A model generated the notes under the pieces. The model was given only the letters and a program-made list of their open reading frames with translations. It did no database searches and was not told where the DNA came from. DNA of 64,000 nt, taken from NCBI GenBank assembly GCA_030141605.1, contig JAQGDQ010000030.1, forward strand, positions 1-64,000, in the 5' to 3' direction. This DNA is from Tubiluchus corallicola (Eukaryota > Priapulida > Priapulimorpha > Priapulimorphida > Tubiluchidae). The position numbers and the translations under genes are program-made. Shown piece by piece: positions 19,105 to 31,205 of this stretch (positions are counted from its first letter, which is position 1; the number at the start of each line of letters is the position of its first letter).

Positions 19105-19265
19105 NNNNNNNNNNNNNNNNNNNNNNNNNNNNNNNNNNNNNNNNNNNNNNNNNNNNNNNNNNNNNNNNNNNNNNNNNNNNNNNNNNNNNNNNNNNNNNNN
19201 NNNNNNNNNNNNNNNNNNNNNNNNNNNNNNNNNNNNNNNNNNNNNNNNNNNNNNNNNNNNNNNNN
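19105..19265. other. Assembly gap (161 N)
   Basis: A run of N begins inside the terminal bases of the 5' LTR. Near-identical LTRs are a common cause of such breaks. Its true size is unknown, and it hides the LTR end, the target duplication and possibly CLAM exon sequence. Confidence 1.
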
Positions 19266-20399
19266 AATGTTGATCTTGAATCAAATCAAGTATTGAAGCA
19301 ACACCAGAGTAAAACTAAAGTAAAAAGGTCAACTTAGTCCTCTCAAATCGTACTACATAATTTTTGAAAATTTTCGTATCACGTTCTGAGACAGATAATT
19401 TTCTTTGTCTAACTACTATGCACTCTATTGCATTACGCAACTACGCAACCGCGTCCGAATGTGAAATAACTTCACAAATATACACAAAAACCGTCCAGAC
19501 AAACACCTTCCGCGATCAGCTGACTAATTTCAAGAAAAGTTAGAACTTTATTCGCGTACAGAACTGCTTCTGATTTGCTACATTACCAACGATTCATCAA
19601 TTCGCAACATACATTTTTGACGCTATTATAGGTTTATAACCGTACAGATATCGATTCTAAAAAACTATGACTAATAAAAAATTGAAAATTGAGAAATTAA
19701 TTACTAAACCAATATAGCAATTTATACCAATAATTACGAGACCCAGTAGACTAACAGAGAAGGATAAAACACTAATAATTCACAGTAAATTTAACTGAGG
19801 CTGGAAGGACTGGCTCCATGTGAGTCAGATTGAGCAGGCGGCCTTTTGCATGGAGACTGTCAGGGCTGAACTTGCCATGAGAGTTGACGAATCAAGCATG
19901 TGTGTCACACTTGCAATGAGGATGTTCCTCAACCAGATGGCTCTAGTAACTCCGCGGGCTCGTAAGCACTGCACAAACCAACATAGCACCATTATTTCAT
20001 TTCATTGAGAATATATCAGATCAGGAAACTCTCGTCATTCCTTCACGTAGCTACTCCTTCAAGTGTATCAACCTGGCAAATTGTTAGACTGGGGCTATGA
20101 CATCTATATTGCCAACACCATCTTCAAACCAAGTAAGTGCAGCCTGTAATGAGGCACTCAGTGATTATGGAAATAGTCATCACGATACGTCTACACATCG
20201 ACAAAACTTTACCTAAGATTTAATCACAATTTAAAATAACAGTCCAGGTGCTGCTACAGACCACATTTTGTACGGCACACTTAAAAACCGACATTATTTA
20301 CACTGTACAAGAACTATATCCTTGCAGGTAAACATTCCTCTACAAGACCACAGAAAATAGTCATGCAGCATACAAGAATTGCATCCTCACAAGTAATTT
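19266..20399. other. Unassigned stretch
   Basis: A patch of less AT-rich sequence at about 19.80-19.99 kb is open on both strands (for example SQIEQAAFCMETVRAEL on plus) but matches no family I recognise. The rest is AT-rich without features. Confidence 0.3.
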
Positions 20400-20630
20400 A
20401 TGAAGCCACAGAAGAAAGGCACATACCATCCTCCAACATACCTGGCCAAAGCAGACTTGAGAGCTCCAGTTTTTGAAAAACCGACTGAGATGAATAAAGT
20501 TGTCCTAAAACCCACACAGACCTCAAATACTGAGATACCTTTCCGGCGGTTCAATATCACTGCAGTGGGTTGGGGTTGTGCTGCTGATGATCTAAGTTTG
20601 CCCGGTTCCGATACGCTGGAGGCAGCTTAG
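20400..20630 (+). pseudogene. Possible trypsin-like (S1) protease fragment
   Basis: The frame contains YHPPTYLAKADLRAPV, then FNITAVGWG, then LSLPGSDTLEAA before a stop. These resemble the HPxY...DIAL...PV, TxxGWG and LP..LQEA segments of chymotrypsin-fold proteases, in the right order and roughly the right spacing. The catalytic His and Ser exons were not seen. Either a relic or one exon of an unread gene; weakly supported. Confidence 0.25.
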
Positions 20631-21809
20631 GACTGCTGCCACTGCTCTCGTCACCAGTGTAATGCTGACCGAATGATGGTTCTGATACTTGTTCCAAAAA
20701 TGACAAAATGTGCGAAATAAAGTGAAGTTATAAATGCAAGTAATATGCCAGATAATTAGTCCATTGAGCTCCATGCTAGTCAACTGTCATCATAGGACAG
20801 GTACTGAGATGAAAAACACACCTGTCCATCAACCCTGTAAACTGACAAGGCCATTCCATAGTAACAATTTTATATGTACTAATATTCAATTTATTTACAA
20901 GTATAATGACACTCATAAATAAATATTTTTCTCTCTCATTTTATTTACCTGGAAATACCTGACATACCTTCAAGATTCTTCAAACTTCTTTGGATGGTCT
21001 TTAAGTGCAGGAGCCCAGTATAAAGGCCCATAGATGAAGACTAACTGTACCAGTACTGCCGACCGCAACATAACTATTCCAAATTTACATGCTCCAGGTC
21101 TTTGATGTATGGTCCTGTGGTGTTGAAACTAATACCGACATTAGTATCTAAGACTGAAGTGCACCTATGAAATACATGATGGAGGAACACACAGTAGGAA
21201 TCGGCTTAGCTGGAGCTTGGATCATTGAATTGTTTGATTATGATTATTACACATCTTTATTTGTCATGTTTGACATTTCATCGTAGATGCTTTGCCATCA
21301 CAGTCACCTATGATAACTATGAAGCAACAACACCACAGGTCCATATTTATGCTTACAGCACATTGCAGCTTGTTGAAGTCTGTTCCAATAATTTATTACT
21401 CGTGAGAATAGAAATTCTTTCATACCCGCCCAGTCTTATATGACATTTAAATAATTACGACTTTTTTTTCTTAGGATTAACTTCATTTGAAGTATGTTAT
21501 TAATTGTACTGATGTCCATGATGTTTAAAAATTTTAATGCGTTTAACTTTCACATATTACCGACTTACCAAGGACTGTCGGTCTGCATAATAATGAAGGA
21601 TTGTGGCCAGTAGTACTAAACCAGGCAATCTATGATTTTAAACTTTGTTAATGTAACAAATTTTATAAACCACAGTATTGAGGAGGTAAAAGTAAAAAAC
21701 AAAATTTGTTGAGTAACAAAGGCAAAACAAATGAAAACATGTAGTGGTAGTAGTAATATTGATTTCCGTGATTGAGTAAGTTCGCTGTGTTGGGAGCAGA
21801 GTAAGACAC

Positions 21810-23355
21810 TAGCCGAAGTAGGACAATGGGCGTACATGGGCTAGCTCAAGTAGGACGCGTAGTGCCCAAGTGACGTCTAACATAATGTCAATCATTTTCG
21901 TTGACTGCCCAATCAGCCTGCAAGTTATTTCACACACCCCTGCAGCAGGTACATTCGGGACATTTAGCTACAGCTCCGTCTAACACTGTCATGAAAAATG
22001 GCAACTTTTCATTAGTTAGCGGGAGAAATATTAGCCTGGTTCTTGATTTTATTATTATAAATTGAAATTGCAAGTGAATTGGTGGAAATATATAGTCTAG
22101 TTTCGTTTACAGGAACAAATGCACAATGCTTACATCCATGATGATGATGACGTGTCTGATTAAACCATTTTGCAGTCAAGAAAATATGCAGTTTAGTTTA
22201 GTTTATGGTTTGCAAGTTAGATAAACACAACTATTTGATTAACTTTAAATAAGGACAAAACAAAATGTTTTCTTTCTGGCCAGTTTTTATAAACCTCAAT
22301 GAAATCTTCACAGCCAAAATTAATTCAAATGTGGTCAAAACTTATATTATACATCAATGTAATATTAGCTAATTATATGCTGTTTTACTGGTTATAATCA
22401 AGATTAAAAGATGCCATTGGGATTTATGTGACTCGGGCATTCAATATTAGGGTGGTCTATTAAAATGGAACAGTCAAATTTATTCCATTTCCATAGCCTG
22501 ACAAAAACTTAATAAATCTTGTAGACGAGCATACGTCAGTTAATATAGAAAAATACATTGCAGGCATGATGTTCACATGTTTAAAGGCAAGAGAGACTTA
22601 ATAGTAAAGCAAGGCTAACTGGCTTACTTTCTTTATTATATTTATGTCTCTGTATTTTGTAGTGCTTTGAAACTTTGTCTCTACATTCTATTTAAGTTGA
22701 AAAGTCATTTTTGGCTACTTTAAGAGTAAATTTCATGTTGAAATAGCTGCTGCTTCGCAAATTTGTGTTTATGAAAAAGCGCATCAGTTTGTCTGCTGAT
22801 TAGACATTAGTTGTGACTGTCATGTTGCTTAGCTTAGTTTAGTTTAGCCTAGACAGTTATCCTGCGCGAACTGTTGTCCCAAATGCTGCTGAGCGTGTTT
22901 ACGTTGCGGGGGCGGAGCGGCAGACCAATATGTTTGATGTCGAGTCTTAATCATATAGGAACACATCCGTTGTCTTTGTATATTTAATAATAAGATTTGA
23001 AAACATCAATACACATTGAATAATTTATTATTATCTGATAAAATAAAAGAATCTTATTTTGAGCTATGTGCCTACATAATTTCTCTCTTTAAAGCATTAA
23101 ATACTTAGTTTAATGTTATGATGATAATAATGATGATATTATTGTAGAAAAACATCTGTGAATTGTCAAGGGATATCCATCATTATTATGAAATTACTTT
23201 TTGTCCAAAACAAATTTAGTTTTATGTTTTATCATGTCATAATTCTCGATTCTCGACAGAAATCGTCAGCGCCCTACTTGGGCTGCCCATGTACGACACT
23301 GCTTTTCCCGCAAATTTAACACATGCGCATTTGCGGAACTGTCCTACTGCGGCTA
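21810..23355. mobile_element. 1.5-kb TIR element without transposase
   Basis: The ends TAGCCGAAGTAGGACA and, inverted, TAGCCGCAGTAGGACA match at 15 of 16. A second inner inverted block, CGTACATGGGC followed by CAAGTAGG, is shared by both ends, with about 45 extra bases between blocks on the right side. The interior is AT-rich and lacks a recognisable transposase. The class is not determined. Confidence 0.6.
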
Positions 23356-23569
23356 TTGGCGCATTCCGCTCCCTACAGCTCAACCGTAGTTAGTCTTTAC
23401 GTGTTATGAATTGATAGTCAGTTATAAGTTCTAGCGTGGTTAAAAGCTGAAAATCAGAAAGTTTGTTACTTGGCATTTTTTCTAGTTTATATAATAATTC
23501 AATCAAAGCAGATTTGTTTAGCTTGTAAAGCTCGCTGGATTACGATTGTTATTGTCGACTCTCTCTAGC

Positions 23570-23760
23570 TATTACAGTCGTGCAACTTGCTTGCGAAGTC
23601 TAAGAGACCTAACCATAACGCAGCTTTCGACGGTCTCTTCTCGAGGATTTTCGAAGTTGAGCTAGATTTGGTGCTTCAGCAGTTTCACTATTAATAAATG
23701 AATTCCAATGGCACACAACATATGAGAAAAGAAGAAGTGGGCTTTGATATTAGTGCACGC
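23570..23760 (-). mobile_element. Fragment of a non-LTR retrotransposon
   Basis: On the minus strand this resembles the C-terminal part of the element at 54.8-56.9 kb. The shared core, TCTTAGACTTCGCAAGCAAG, occurs here inverted and directly at about 56.77 kb, and the similarity extends over about 150 bp, including an AHFFFS-coding stretch. It is a decayed copy of the same family. Confidence 0.6.
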
Positions 23761-23895
23761 GTATTGTACAAATAATTTATAATTTTGTGCACGTAACTCC
23801 CGTAGTGGTTTAGAATAAAAATTTATAACTACCTTTATATTGAATTAATAATAATAATAATATTATTATATTATTATTATTTATTTTTATACTTT

Positions 23896-24640
23896 GGCAG
23901 CCTAGGAGAACATTTAAATGTAAATGTTACAAATACTAGTTGAAAAATGTGAATTTACAAATATATTATCATTTATATTTATACTTGAGCAATTAAGAAA
24001 ACTATTACATTACCAGTGAATACGTCATTGAATATCTAACAATTCTAGGATATTGTTCTAATAATTCCCAAAAATTTTTGGTGTTGTTAAAGAATGCATG
24101 TATATAGTATAATAATGTAAACTCAGTAGTTGAAGTATCATTTCACATACAGTAGAATTTGCATATCAAATCCACGGATAATAAATCCAGCCGCTTATTA
24201 TGACTACTATAAATGGGGTGGACTACTATAACTGTATCTATAGACTCTAACGTAGTAAAATCTGCCATTTATTAAATCCAAACTTTGCTTTATAAATCTA
24301 TCTTGCCCTTGTGAAAACAACACAATTGTGACATAAGATGAGACAATTGTCCCATGTTTTAATTCTAAAATCTCCTGGACCTATCTGTTGTATGGTTATA
24401 TACATATGCAATACACCTATAAGAGACACAATCTTGACACAAAAGCAGTCAATGACATGTAAAATATGAATTCGTAAATATTATTATTTATATTTATATT
24501 TTAGCAGCTTAGAAGGACATTTAAATGTAAATAATTCAAATTGGGTTATACTAGTTGAAAAATGCAATTATGAATTTGCATTATTATTTCGTATCTATAT
24601 TGGAGCAATTTAGAAAAAAACATTTAAATATAAATGATGC
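23896..24640 (+). repeat. Dispersed AT-rich repeat, two to three partial copies
   Basis: A segment beginning GCAGCCTAGGAGAACATTTA at about 23.9 kb recurs diverged at about 24.5 kb (AGCAGCTTAGAAGGACATTT), both followed by ACTAGTTGAAAAATG. A shorter third piece lies near 24.6 kb. Origin unknown. Confidence 0.4.
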
Positions 24641-24659
24641 TGATTGTGTTATACTAGTT

Positions 24660-24850
24660 TATAGTGCTGTTTGCTTGTTTGTTAAATATCTATGAAGTAA
24701 GATTCAACGCAGCACAGGGACAACAAATTGTTAAACACATGGGAACTATCCTGTGGAATTCTTTGCCAGTTGCAGTTTCATCACTGGCTTCATATAGACT
24801 AATATCGGAAAAATACTTTGAATTTCTTCTACAAGCATATGTTTGATAGA
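24660..24850 (+). mobile_element. C-terminal scrap of a non-LTR retrotransposon ORF
   Basis: The frame has GTILWNSLPVAVSSLASYRL, matching the usual C-terminal signature WNSLP followed by a spaced hydrophobic tail in Jockey/CR1-type polyproteins; the intact element at 42.8 kb has AILLWNSLPLQVK. Only about 60 residues remain. Confidence 0.5.
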
Positions 24851-26160
24851 TACAACCTGACAGACAGCATATATCTAGAAGCCACATAAATAAAAAAAAT
24901 TAAAGTTAAAAATTTAACCCAGTAATCCAAGTAAACTGTATTGTTTTTATGTTTCATGCTTTTCCATCCGTTACTCGGGTGGCACCATTGCTGTATTGAA
25001 GATAAAAGTAAAAATTGATGTAATTACTAAAAAGTATCTTGCATGAAAATAGGTAGGGAATGCAGATTATACTATATATTGTTAGAATCTTGCAGCATAG
25101 ACAATGTTATGTTTTTTAAATTTAAAGTTATTTTATTTTTTTGCATGTATTTATTCTGAAAATTAAACATGGATAAGTACACATTGGCTATACATATTAC
25201 TTTGTTTGTAATAATTAAAAAAACAAATTTTTCGTCTCAAGCAAAAAATGCACCACGGTATTATGTAATTTTTAAAACTTAGTATTTCATTATTGTACTT
25301 GTTGAAACTCATTGTTATTCTATATTTTGCCATTTGCATGACTTTAGTCTTACACCTCAAACTAATTAGTATATAGCATGGCTAGTGATCTAAATAATTA
25401 TATATTTAATTAAATATTGTTATATTTTACTGTAAATTTTGCACTTTTTTCAAGTCATATTTAATTTGAGTTTAAAAAGGAAGACAGGATGATTTTTCAT
25501 ATATTACCCTATTTTCAAGTCCGATAAAAACTATACATTTTAACACAATTAATATTGCAAAAGCGTTTCTGATAATTAAATAATAGACTAAAAACTTAAT
25601 TAACGGCGGGCGAGCCCAACTATTGATGACATCACAAACTAACATAATTTTCAACAGCAAAAATATTCTGCGAGCATGGTGCATGTATTTGCGAAAGCAA
25701 AAGTTGAAGTACAGTGCTACTGTAAGGTATTCAGAGTGTTGTACTAGGCATGTTTTAAGATAAAAATTCAAATTTCAAATTTACCGCTGTGCTCGCGCAT
25801 GAGCTGTCAAACGTGCATAGTTCATCAGAAACTAACACAGCTGAACTGAAAGGTACAGTACCTGTTTTTGTATAATGCGTTTCCGAAATGCAGGTGCTAG
25901 TGCCCGTCTAACTAGCAAATGGCGAAATGCATGTAACAGCGAAGAACTAGCGGCGCGAATGCGAAATTGTATTTGTGTTGTAATAATTCTTTCACATAAG
26001 TCATTTTTGAAAAAATAGTGTATTCTCCCTTTCAACATTTTAAAGAGTATATTGTTTTGACCTACAGTTTAAAATTGGGTCCGGTTTTACTTTAAGTTTT
26101 TCACAATGAATATAAATGAAATTTATTTAATTTCACCCCCTTGCTTTTTTGCCACTACAA

Positions 26161-26338
26161 TTTATTATTAATTTATATGAGTTAAAGGTGGCTTGACTCG
26201 GCAACCATTTGGTTTTCGTTGCCCCGTCTCTGTGTATATATTTTATTATAATTGCATTTACTGTCAACATTGACGTGTAATCAATATACTGCATGTGATC
26301 ATTGAGACAAAAATAAACTTATTGTATTGTATTGTAAG
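26161..26338 (+). repeat. Probable non-LTR retrotransposon 3' tail
   Basis: The sequence ends AAATAAACTTATTGTATTGT with further TATTG units. Short tandem tails after an AATAAA-like signal are typical of CR1/Jockey-type 3' ends. No coding part is attached. Confidence 0.35.
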
Positions 26339-26689
26339 TTGATCCAAAGAAGGTTTACAAGCACAGTTTAATCTTTTAAATACTTGTTGTGTTTAATCTG
26401 TAACAAGTAGAGATTAACTATTAATACCAATAAAGCTAAGATTTTTTTTCATTGTTTAGGAAAAACACACTGCAGCATCAGAGAATATGCCTTTTCATCA
26501 TGATAATAATTTGCTGGAATATAAATTGATAATAATTGATCGGAATATAAATATTTGGGATTTTGTCAAAACCAGAAACTTTAAGCAGCTGTAGACCCTA
26601 TTATAACAGAGCAATAAAGCTAAATTTGGTGTATGTAGTAAGTCAAAACTTTTGGTTTTCTTTGATGTAAATCCGGTCATTTCTGTGTT

Positions 26690-27575
26690 AGTGTTTATGT
26701 AAAGCCTATTTTGGAACACGGTTGCAAGGTTTGGGGTACACAACAATTTGGAAAGTGTATGTTTAAGCCATTACAAAGTAATTTTAAAATGCAGTGTTAG
26801 GGGAATTAGTAATTCAACTCAGTATCCAATCAGTTTGGAAGTTCAAATGACGGTGGTTAAATGTTGGCTGAGGCTAGTCTTATAATATGAAAGTAGATTG
26901 TGCAAAGAGCCATTTTTTAAATTTGTTGTAGTATAATTCACTCACATATTACATCAAATCAACAAGGGCTTTTTGGTGGAAGACTACTTTATTTTAATAT
27001 AGAATGTCAATATAGAATGTCAGTATGTCTTTCAGTATTGACACTACAAGCAAGCTATATTATGGACATGGAAAGAGGAGTCTTTAAATTCTTAAAATCC
27101 TTTTAGAGACAGAATCATTTAAACAGAATTCTTGGGGTATAGAGTTATCTAAAAATGTTATGAACATTAAAGATAGAAAGGCTTTGACAAAATTTAGAAC
27201 TAGTGCTGATTATTTGACTTTTGAGACTGGTAGATATCTAAGGCCACCTGTTTCATGTGAAAATCAAGTTTGTAATGTTTGAAACATTGTTGAAGATGAA
27301 CGCCATTTTTAGAGATTGCTCAAAACATAACGCTGCACGTAATTTTATATATGTGCAATACATATGTAGATTGAGGATATAATTTCTCAATATGTTCCTA
27401 CTTTTAAACGTTAACTGAAAACTAAATACTGTTTTGTCTGCAGCAGCTGCGACACCATTGTAATACAATGTGCAGTGGCAAAATTTACCTTAATATATAT
27501 GTAAACTATTGTATGAAATGTTTGTTGTTATTGTTTTTTTTGTTATTTGTTATCAGTAAACTATCTATCTATCTA
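26690..27575 (+). mobile_element. Decayed non-LTR retrotransposon 3' part
   Basis: Broken frames carry LINE C-terminal signatures: EHGCKVWG near 26.71 kb and FRTSADYLTFETGRY followed by VEDERHF near 27.19-27.31 kb. It ends near 27.57 kb in (TATC)n, a likely 3' tail. Several stops interrupt it. Confidence 0.55.
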
Positions 27576-28402
27576 ACTTCTAATGCTAATCTGCTTAGTT
27601 TGCTATGTAGCAAATTTCTGTAAAGTTAGTAAATATCTGTCATTAGTAAGTTGCTGGTGTTTTTTAACTTTTAATTTATACAGCAGACGCAGGGTTGGAT
27701 ACAATAATGATTTTGCAGTTTTTCGTTAGTTCCTATAGCTTTTTTATTGCGTCTTTGGACACACCATATTTTGACCATATATTAACGAAGCTCTGTTACA
27801 GTAAATCTTGTCTGACTTTCAACCCACCACTAAAATGATTGTTGACGAATCTTGGAATAGGCAGGTTTAGTACCAAAACGATTAGACAAAGTGATCTAAT
27901 GTTTATGTTTAGGCATTTTGACTAAAAGAAGCATCATAACAAGAACTATGGTGAATAGGAATACATGCAAAATAAGCTCGTCTACTTTTCCCAAGTCTGT
28001 TTGGATATGAAAAATTTTGTAATATTATTTCTTAACTTTTCCATTTTTTTTCAAAAAAGAAACAAATTTTTGATATTCTTGATATTGCTAAAGTCCATTG
28101 TTTAATAGTATTTTTAAAAATTATGGTAGCCGAAGCGTTCGAAAAACAACAAAAATTATGTGAAAGTTTTGAAATCTCCAATTATCATCGATCACTTAGC
28201 AAAATGGTGGATAACTGTTTGCATTTCACCTGACTGAAATTTTATATGTGCTTTTGAATAAAATAAGATCTTGATGAAAAGCTTATCTGAACTTCGGTGT
28301 AACCACCACAAAACTGCATGATGAATAAACAAAATCTCTAACTTGGTTAGTTTGTAATAATATTAACTTTTTTGTTGTATGAACACTGCATCACTTTTTT
28401 CA
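27576..28402. other. Upstream region of ZNF622
   Basis: AT-rich with no ORF of note. It may contain the promoter, but a core element could not be fixed. A pyrimidine tract ending TTTTTTCAG at 28402 just before the start exon suggests either an upstream 5' UTR exon or a trans-splice acceptor. Confidence 0.35.
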
Positions 28403-28426
28403 GATCTGCTGATTACAGAAACTAAA

Positions 28427-31138
28427 ATGTCTGCTCATACCTGCATTGCTTGTCGTGTGGTCTTTGCGACATCCGAATTTCAGAGGGCTCACTACAAGTC
28501 TGATTGGCACCGTTACAACCTCAAACGCAAGGTGGCCGAGCTGCCTCCAGTTACCACCGAAACATTCAAACAGAAAGTGCTAGCTCAGCGAGCTCAGGTA
28601 TTTAAAAAATAAGTTTTTCATTATTCTGTTTTCACTGGTCGATTTTAATTAAATTTAACGTAATATTCTGAACGATAAAAAAACCTCTTGGATATTTTTG
28701 TATTTTCCTGTTTTTATACCTATTTTTAACTCGTTATCTGGTATTTCAAAAGATCGGTCTGAATAATTGCGAACCTGCAGTTGATTGTTTTTCTGTGTAG
28801 AGGTAGTGCCACATGTGTTTCACATGATGTACCAGAAAATTTGTTATATATGACCGTGTGAGCCATCTACAATGTATATTGTAATCAAACTATATGTAGT
28901 AGTTCTTACTAAGTATATCTTCAGTGGTAACCTGTTTACTTTTTTTAACAGCTTTTGGACTGAAATACTTTAGAAAGACATTAATTGACCGCTTAAGTTT
29001 AGCAATATTTTTTTTAATTGGTATAAAGTATGAACAATTAACTGGCCACTGGCTTGACTATAGTGCTTACCATGCATGACCACACATTTTGTTTGGGGTC
29101 ATGCCTATTAAAAACTGCTCTTAAGGTTATTTACCAGATAATGCATCATAACCATTACTTACGTTATTTTCTCCTAGTTGTGGCAAAATGAATATCTGTA
29201 CAAATGGTAACTTCATCGAGTAGTTTGTTCTAGCTGGAAGCTGCAACTGAAAAGGATACATCCTATCACTGCAAAGTTTGCAACAAACACTTTGGAAATG
29301 CCAACACTTTCGAGAATCACAGTAGTTCACGTAAACACCAAGAGATGGTGCTACGAGCAAGCAGAAGGACAGATGTCGTTGTCGCACAAAAAAATAAGCT
29401 AAACAGAGAAAATGCTGCAAACCAACCATCAGCAACTGAAAAAGAAAGACCAGAACAAGAAAATAAAAAAGGTTTTTTACAACATAAATTTTAAAATACG
29501 GTTTATAATGATAATTTATGCAAATAGCAGTTGACGCAAATTAGCTGATGTTGTAAAATTAACTGTTAATTACATTAAAAAATTCAAACTGTAAACTGAA
29601 TCAAAGCTCTTCCGTGTCTAGACTGTAGTAGTTAGTAAGGCAGTTTTTTTACATTCAATTTATTTTTAATTTACAAGACCAAGGCCAAAGCTCACCCATT
29701 TCAGGAACATTAGGGTAAATTTAGGCACTAGGCAGCTATGTTTTGTTCATATAATCTTCCTGTACTAGCAGGAGAATGGTGGCAGTTGCGTGAAGTCAAC
29801 TAAAATCAGAAAAAAACCTTTTGTAAAACAAGTCAACTTATGGTAGATAATATGAATCAACCTTTAATTGTTTTTAATGCAAATTAGATTACTTAATGTA
29901 AATAGAGAAATTATAACTGTTTGTAGTATTTGTTCAACCATATATATTAAAGTTCGTTTGCATGGTCATATTAAGGTACTTAAAGTGGCTCGAGTGTTGT
30001 GTCTCGGTTTAATATACATGTTGCATAAATCAGTAAGTTTCCATACTGTGAAATCATTAATAACAGTTAATTATTATTTCTTATTAAAGTGCTATAATTT
30101 TTTTATGTAAAATGCTTTAATTCTGGTTGTTTTACTCATACTCGTACTAGATAAGTAATAGTGTTTAATTTAGCAATTACTCTTAATTTATTCTTATGGC
30201 TACAGTTAGTTTCAGAAAACATTTTTTACATGGGATACATCTTTTTTCTCACGCTTTTCCTATCGGTAATAGAAAAAATTTTTGCCTTACACCAAGGGAA
30301 AATGGCAACAAAATTTAGTGCAATTTAAGGTTTCTCCTTTGCAATAATGATAAATAGTCCACTGATTTGCTATATACCTACATTTAATCAAAAGTTTGGT
30401 TAATAAGGAACAGGTTTCATGTACTTGTATAGAAGAATTTCTGCCTTACTTTATCATATAAAGGTTTCTTTAGGTGCAGAAGTTAAAAAACAGCCGTTAG
30501 GTGACTCTGCACATGACAGACAAGATGTAATGGATGGTGATGATGATGATGATGATGATGACTGGAAAGACATAAGTGGTATGTTTTTTGCAACGAATTC
30601 GATCATGTAATTGTTGCAGACTTCTGAATGTTACCAAGGTTCAGCTCGTCTACTATGTGGAAATTTTTCTGTTATTTTCTGACAACTTTTTGCTATGGAT
30701 TCTCTAAACATCAAAAATTACTAATACTGTGGTTAAACCTTATAGGAATTGTAATGTAAAAGAATTGAAGTGCATTCCAAAATTTTTTAATGCGCAAAAT
30801 TTTAATTTCAGACACTTTAATAGTGGCATATTTGCAGATAGTGATGATGATGATGATGCTGGCAGTGGAGACGAATCACCGTGGGAAGGTGAAGGCATCG
30901 CACCTGACACTTGTTTGTTCTGTCCACATCAGAGTGATAACATGCAGGATAACTTGAATCACATGAGTCAAAAGCATTCTTTCTTTTTACCAGATGTAGA
31001 GTATATAGAGGATCTAGAAGGATTGTTAGTCTACTTAGGTAAAAACATACTTTCTAATAACACAACATTAAGAAAAGCAAAATGTTGTTAGTTGACAGAG
31101 TTAACAGTGATTAAAACAGTTAATGATTGGAGTCAACA

Positions 31139-31205
<67 letters not shown>

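Larger units (their letters stand above)
11832..19109 (-). mobile_element. Ty3/gypsy LTR retrotransposon, Gmr1-like gene order, RT-deleted
   Basis: A minus-strand LTR element. The 3' LTR is 11832-12836 and the 5' LTR is 18104 to about 19109, its last bases lying in the assembly gap. Each LTR starts TGTGACG and ends CGTCACA on the plus strand. The order of domains is gag, CCHC knuckle, protease, integrase, a stub of reverse transcriptase, then RNase H. Standard Ty3/gypsy elements have integrase last; integrase before RT marks the Gmr1 group. By eye the LTRs differ by about eight substitutions and one indel over 1 kb, so insertion is recent. Target duplication cannot be tested because one flank is in the gap. 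It lies in the intron or flank 5' of the CLAM exon starting at 11733, in the same orientation as the gene. Confidence 0.9.

Noticed and set aside
19820-20008. ORF on plus and an overlapping open frame on minus
   Set aside because: Both strands look equally open and neither matches a family I know; it cannot be called a gene.
24155-24330. CAGTAGAATTTGCATATC, a possible pogo-type terminus
   Set aside because: No inverted partner or TA-flanked end could be identified.
30530-30560. GAT repeat as a microsatellite
   Set aside because: It is coding: the Asp-8 acidic stretch of ZNF622 exon 3, where the family also has acidic residues.
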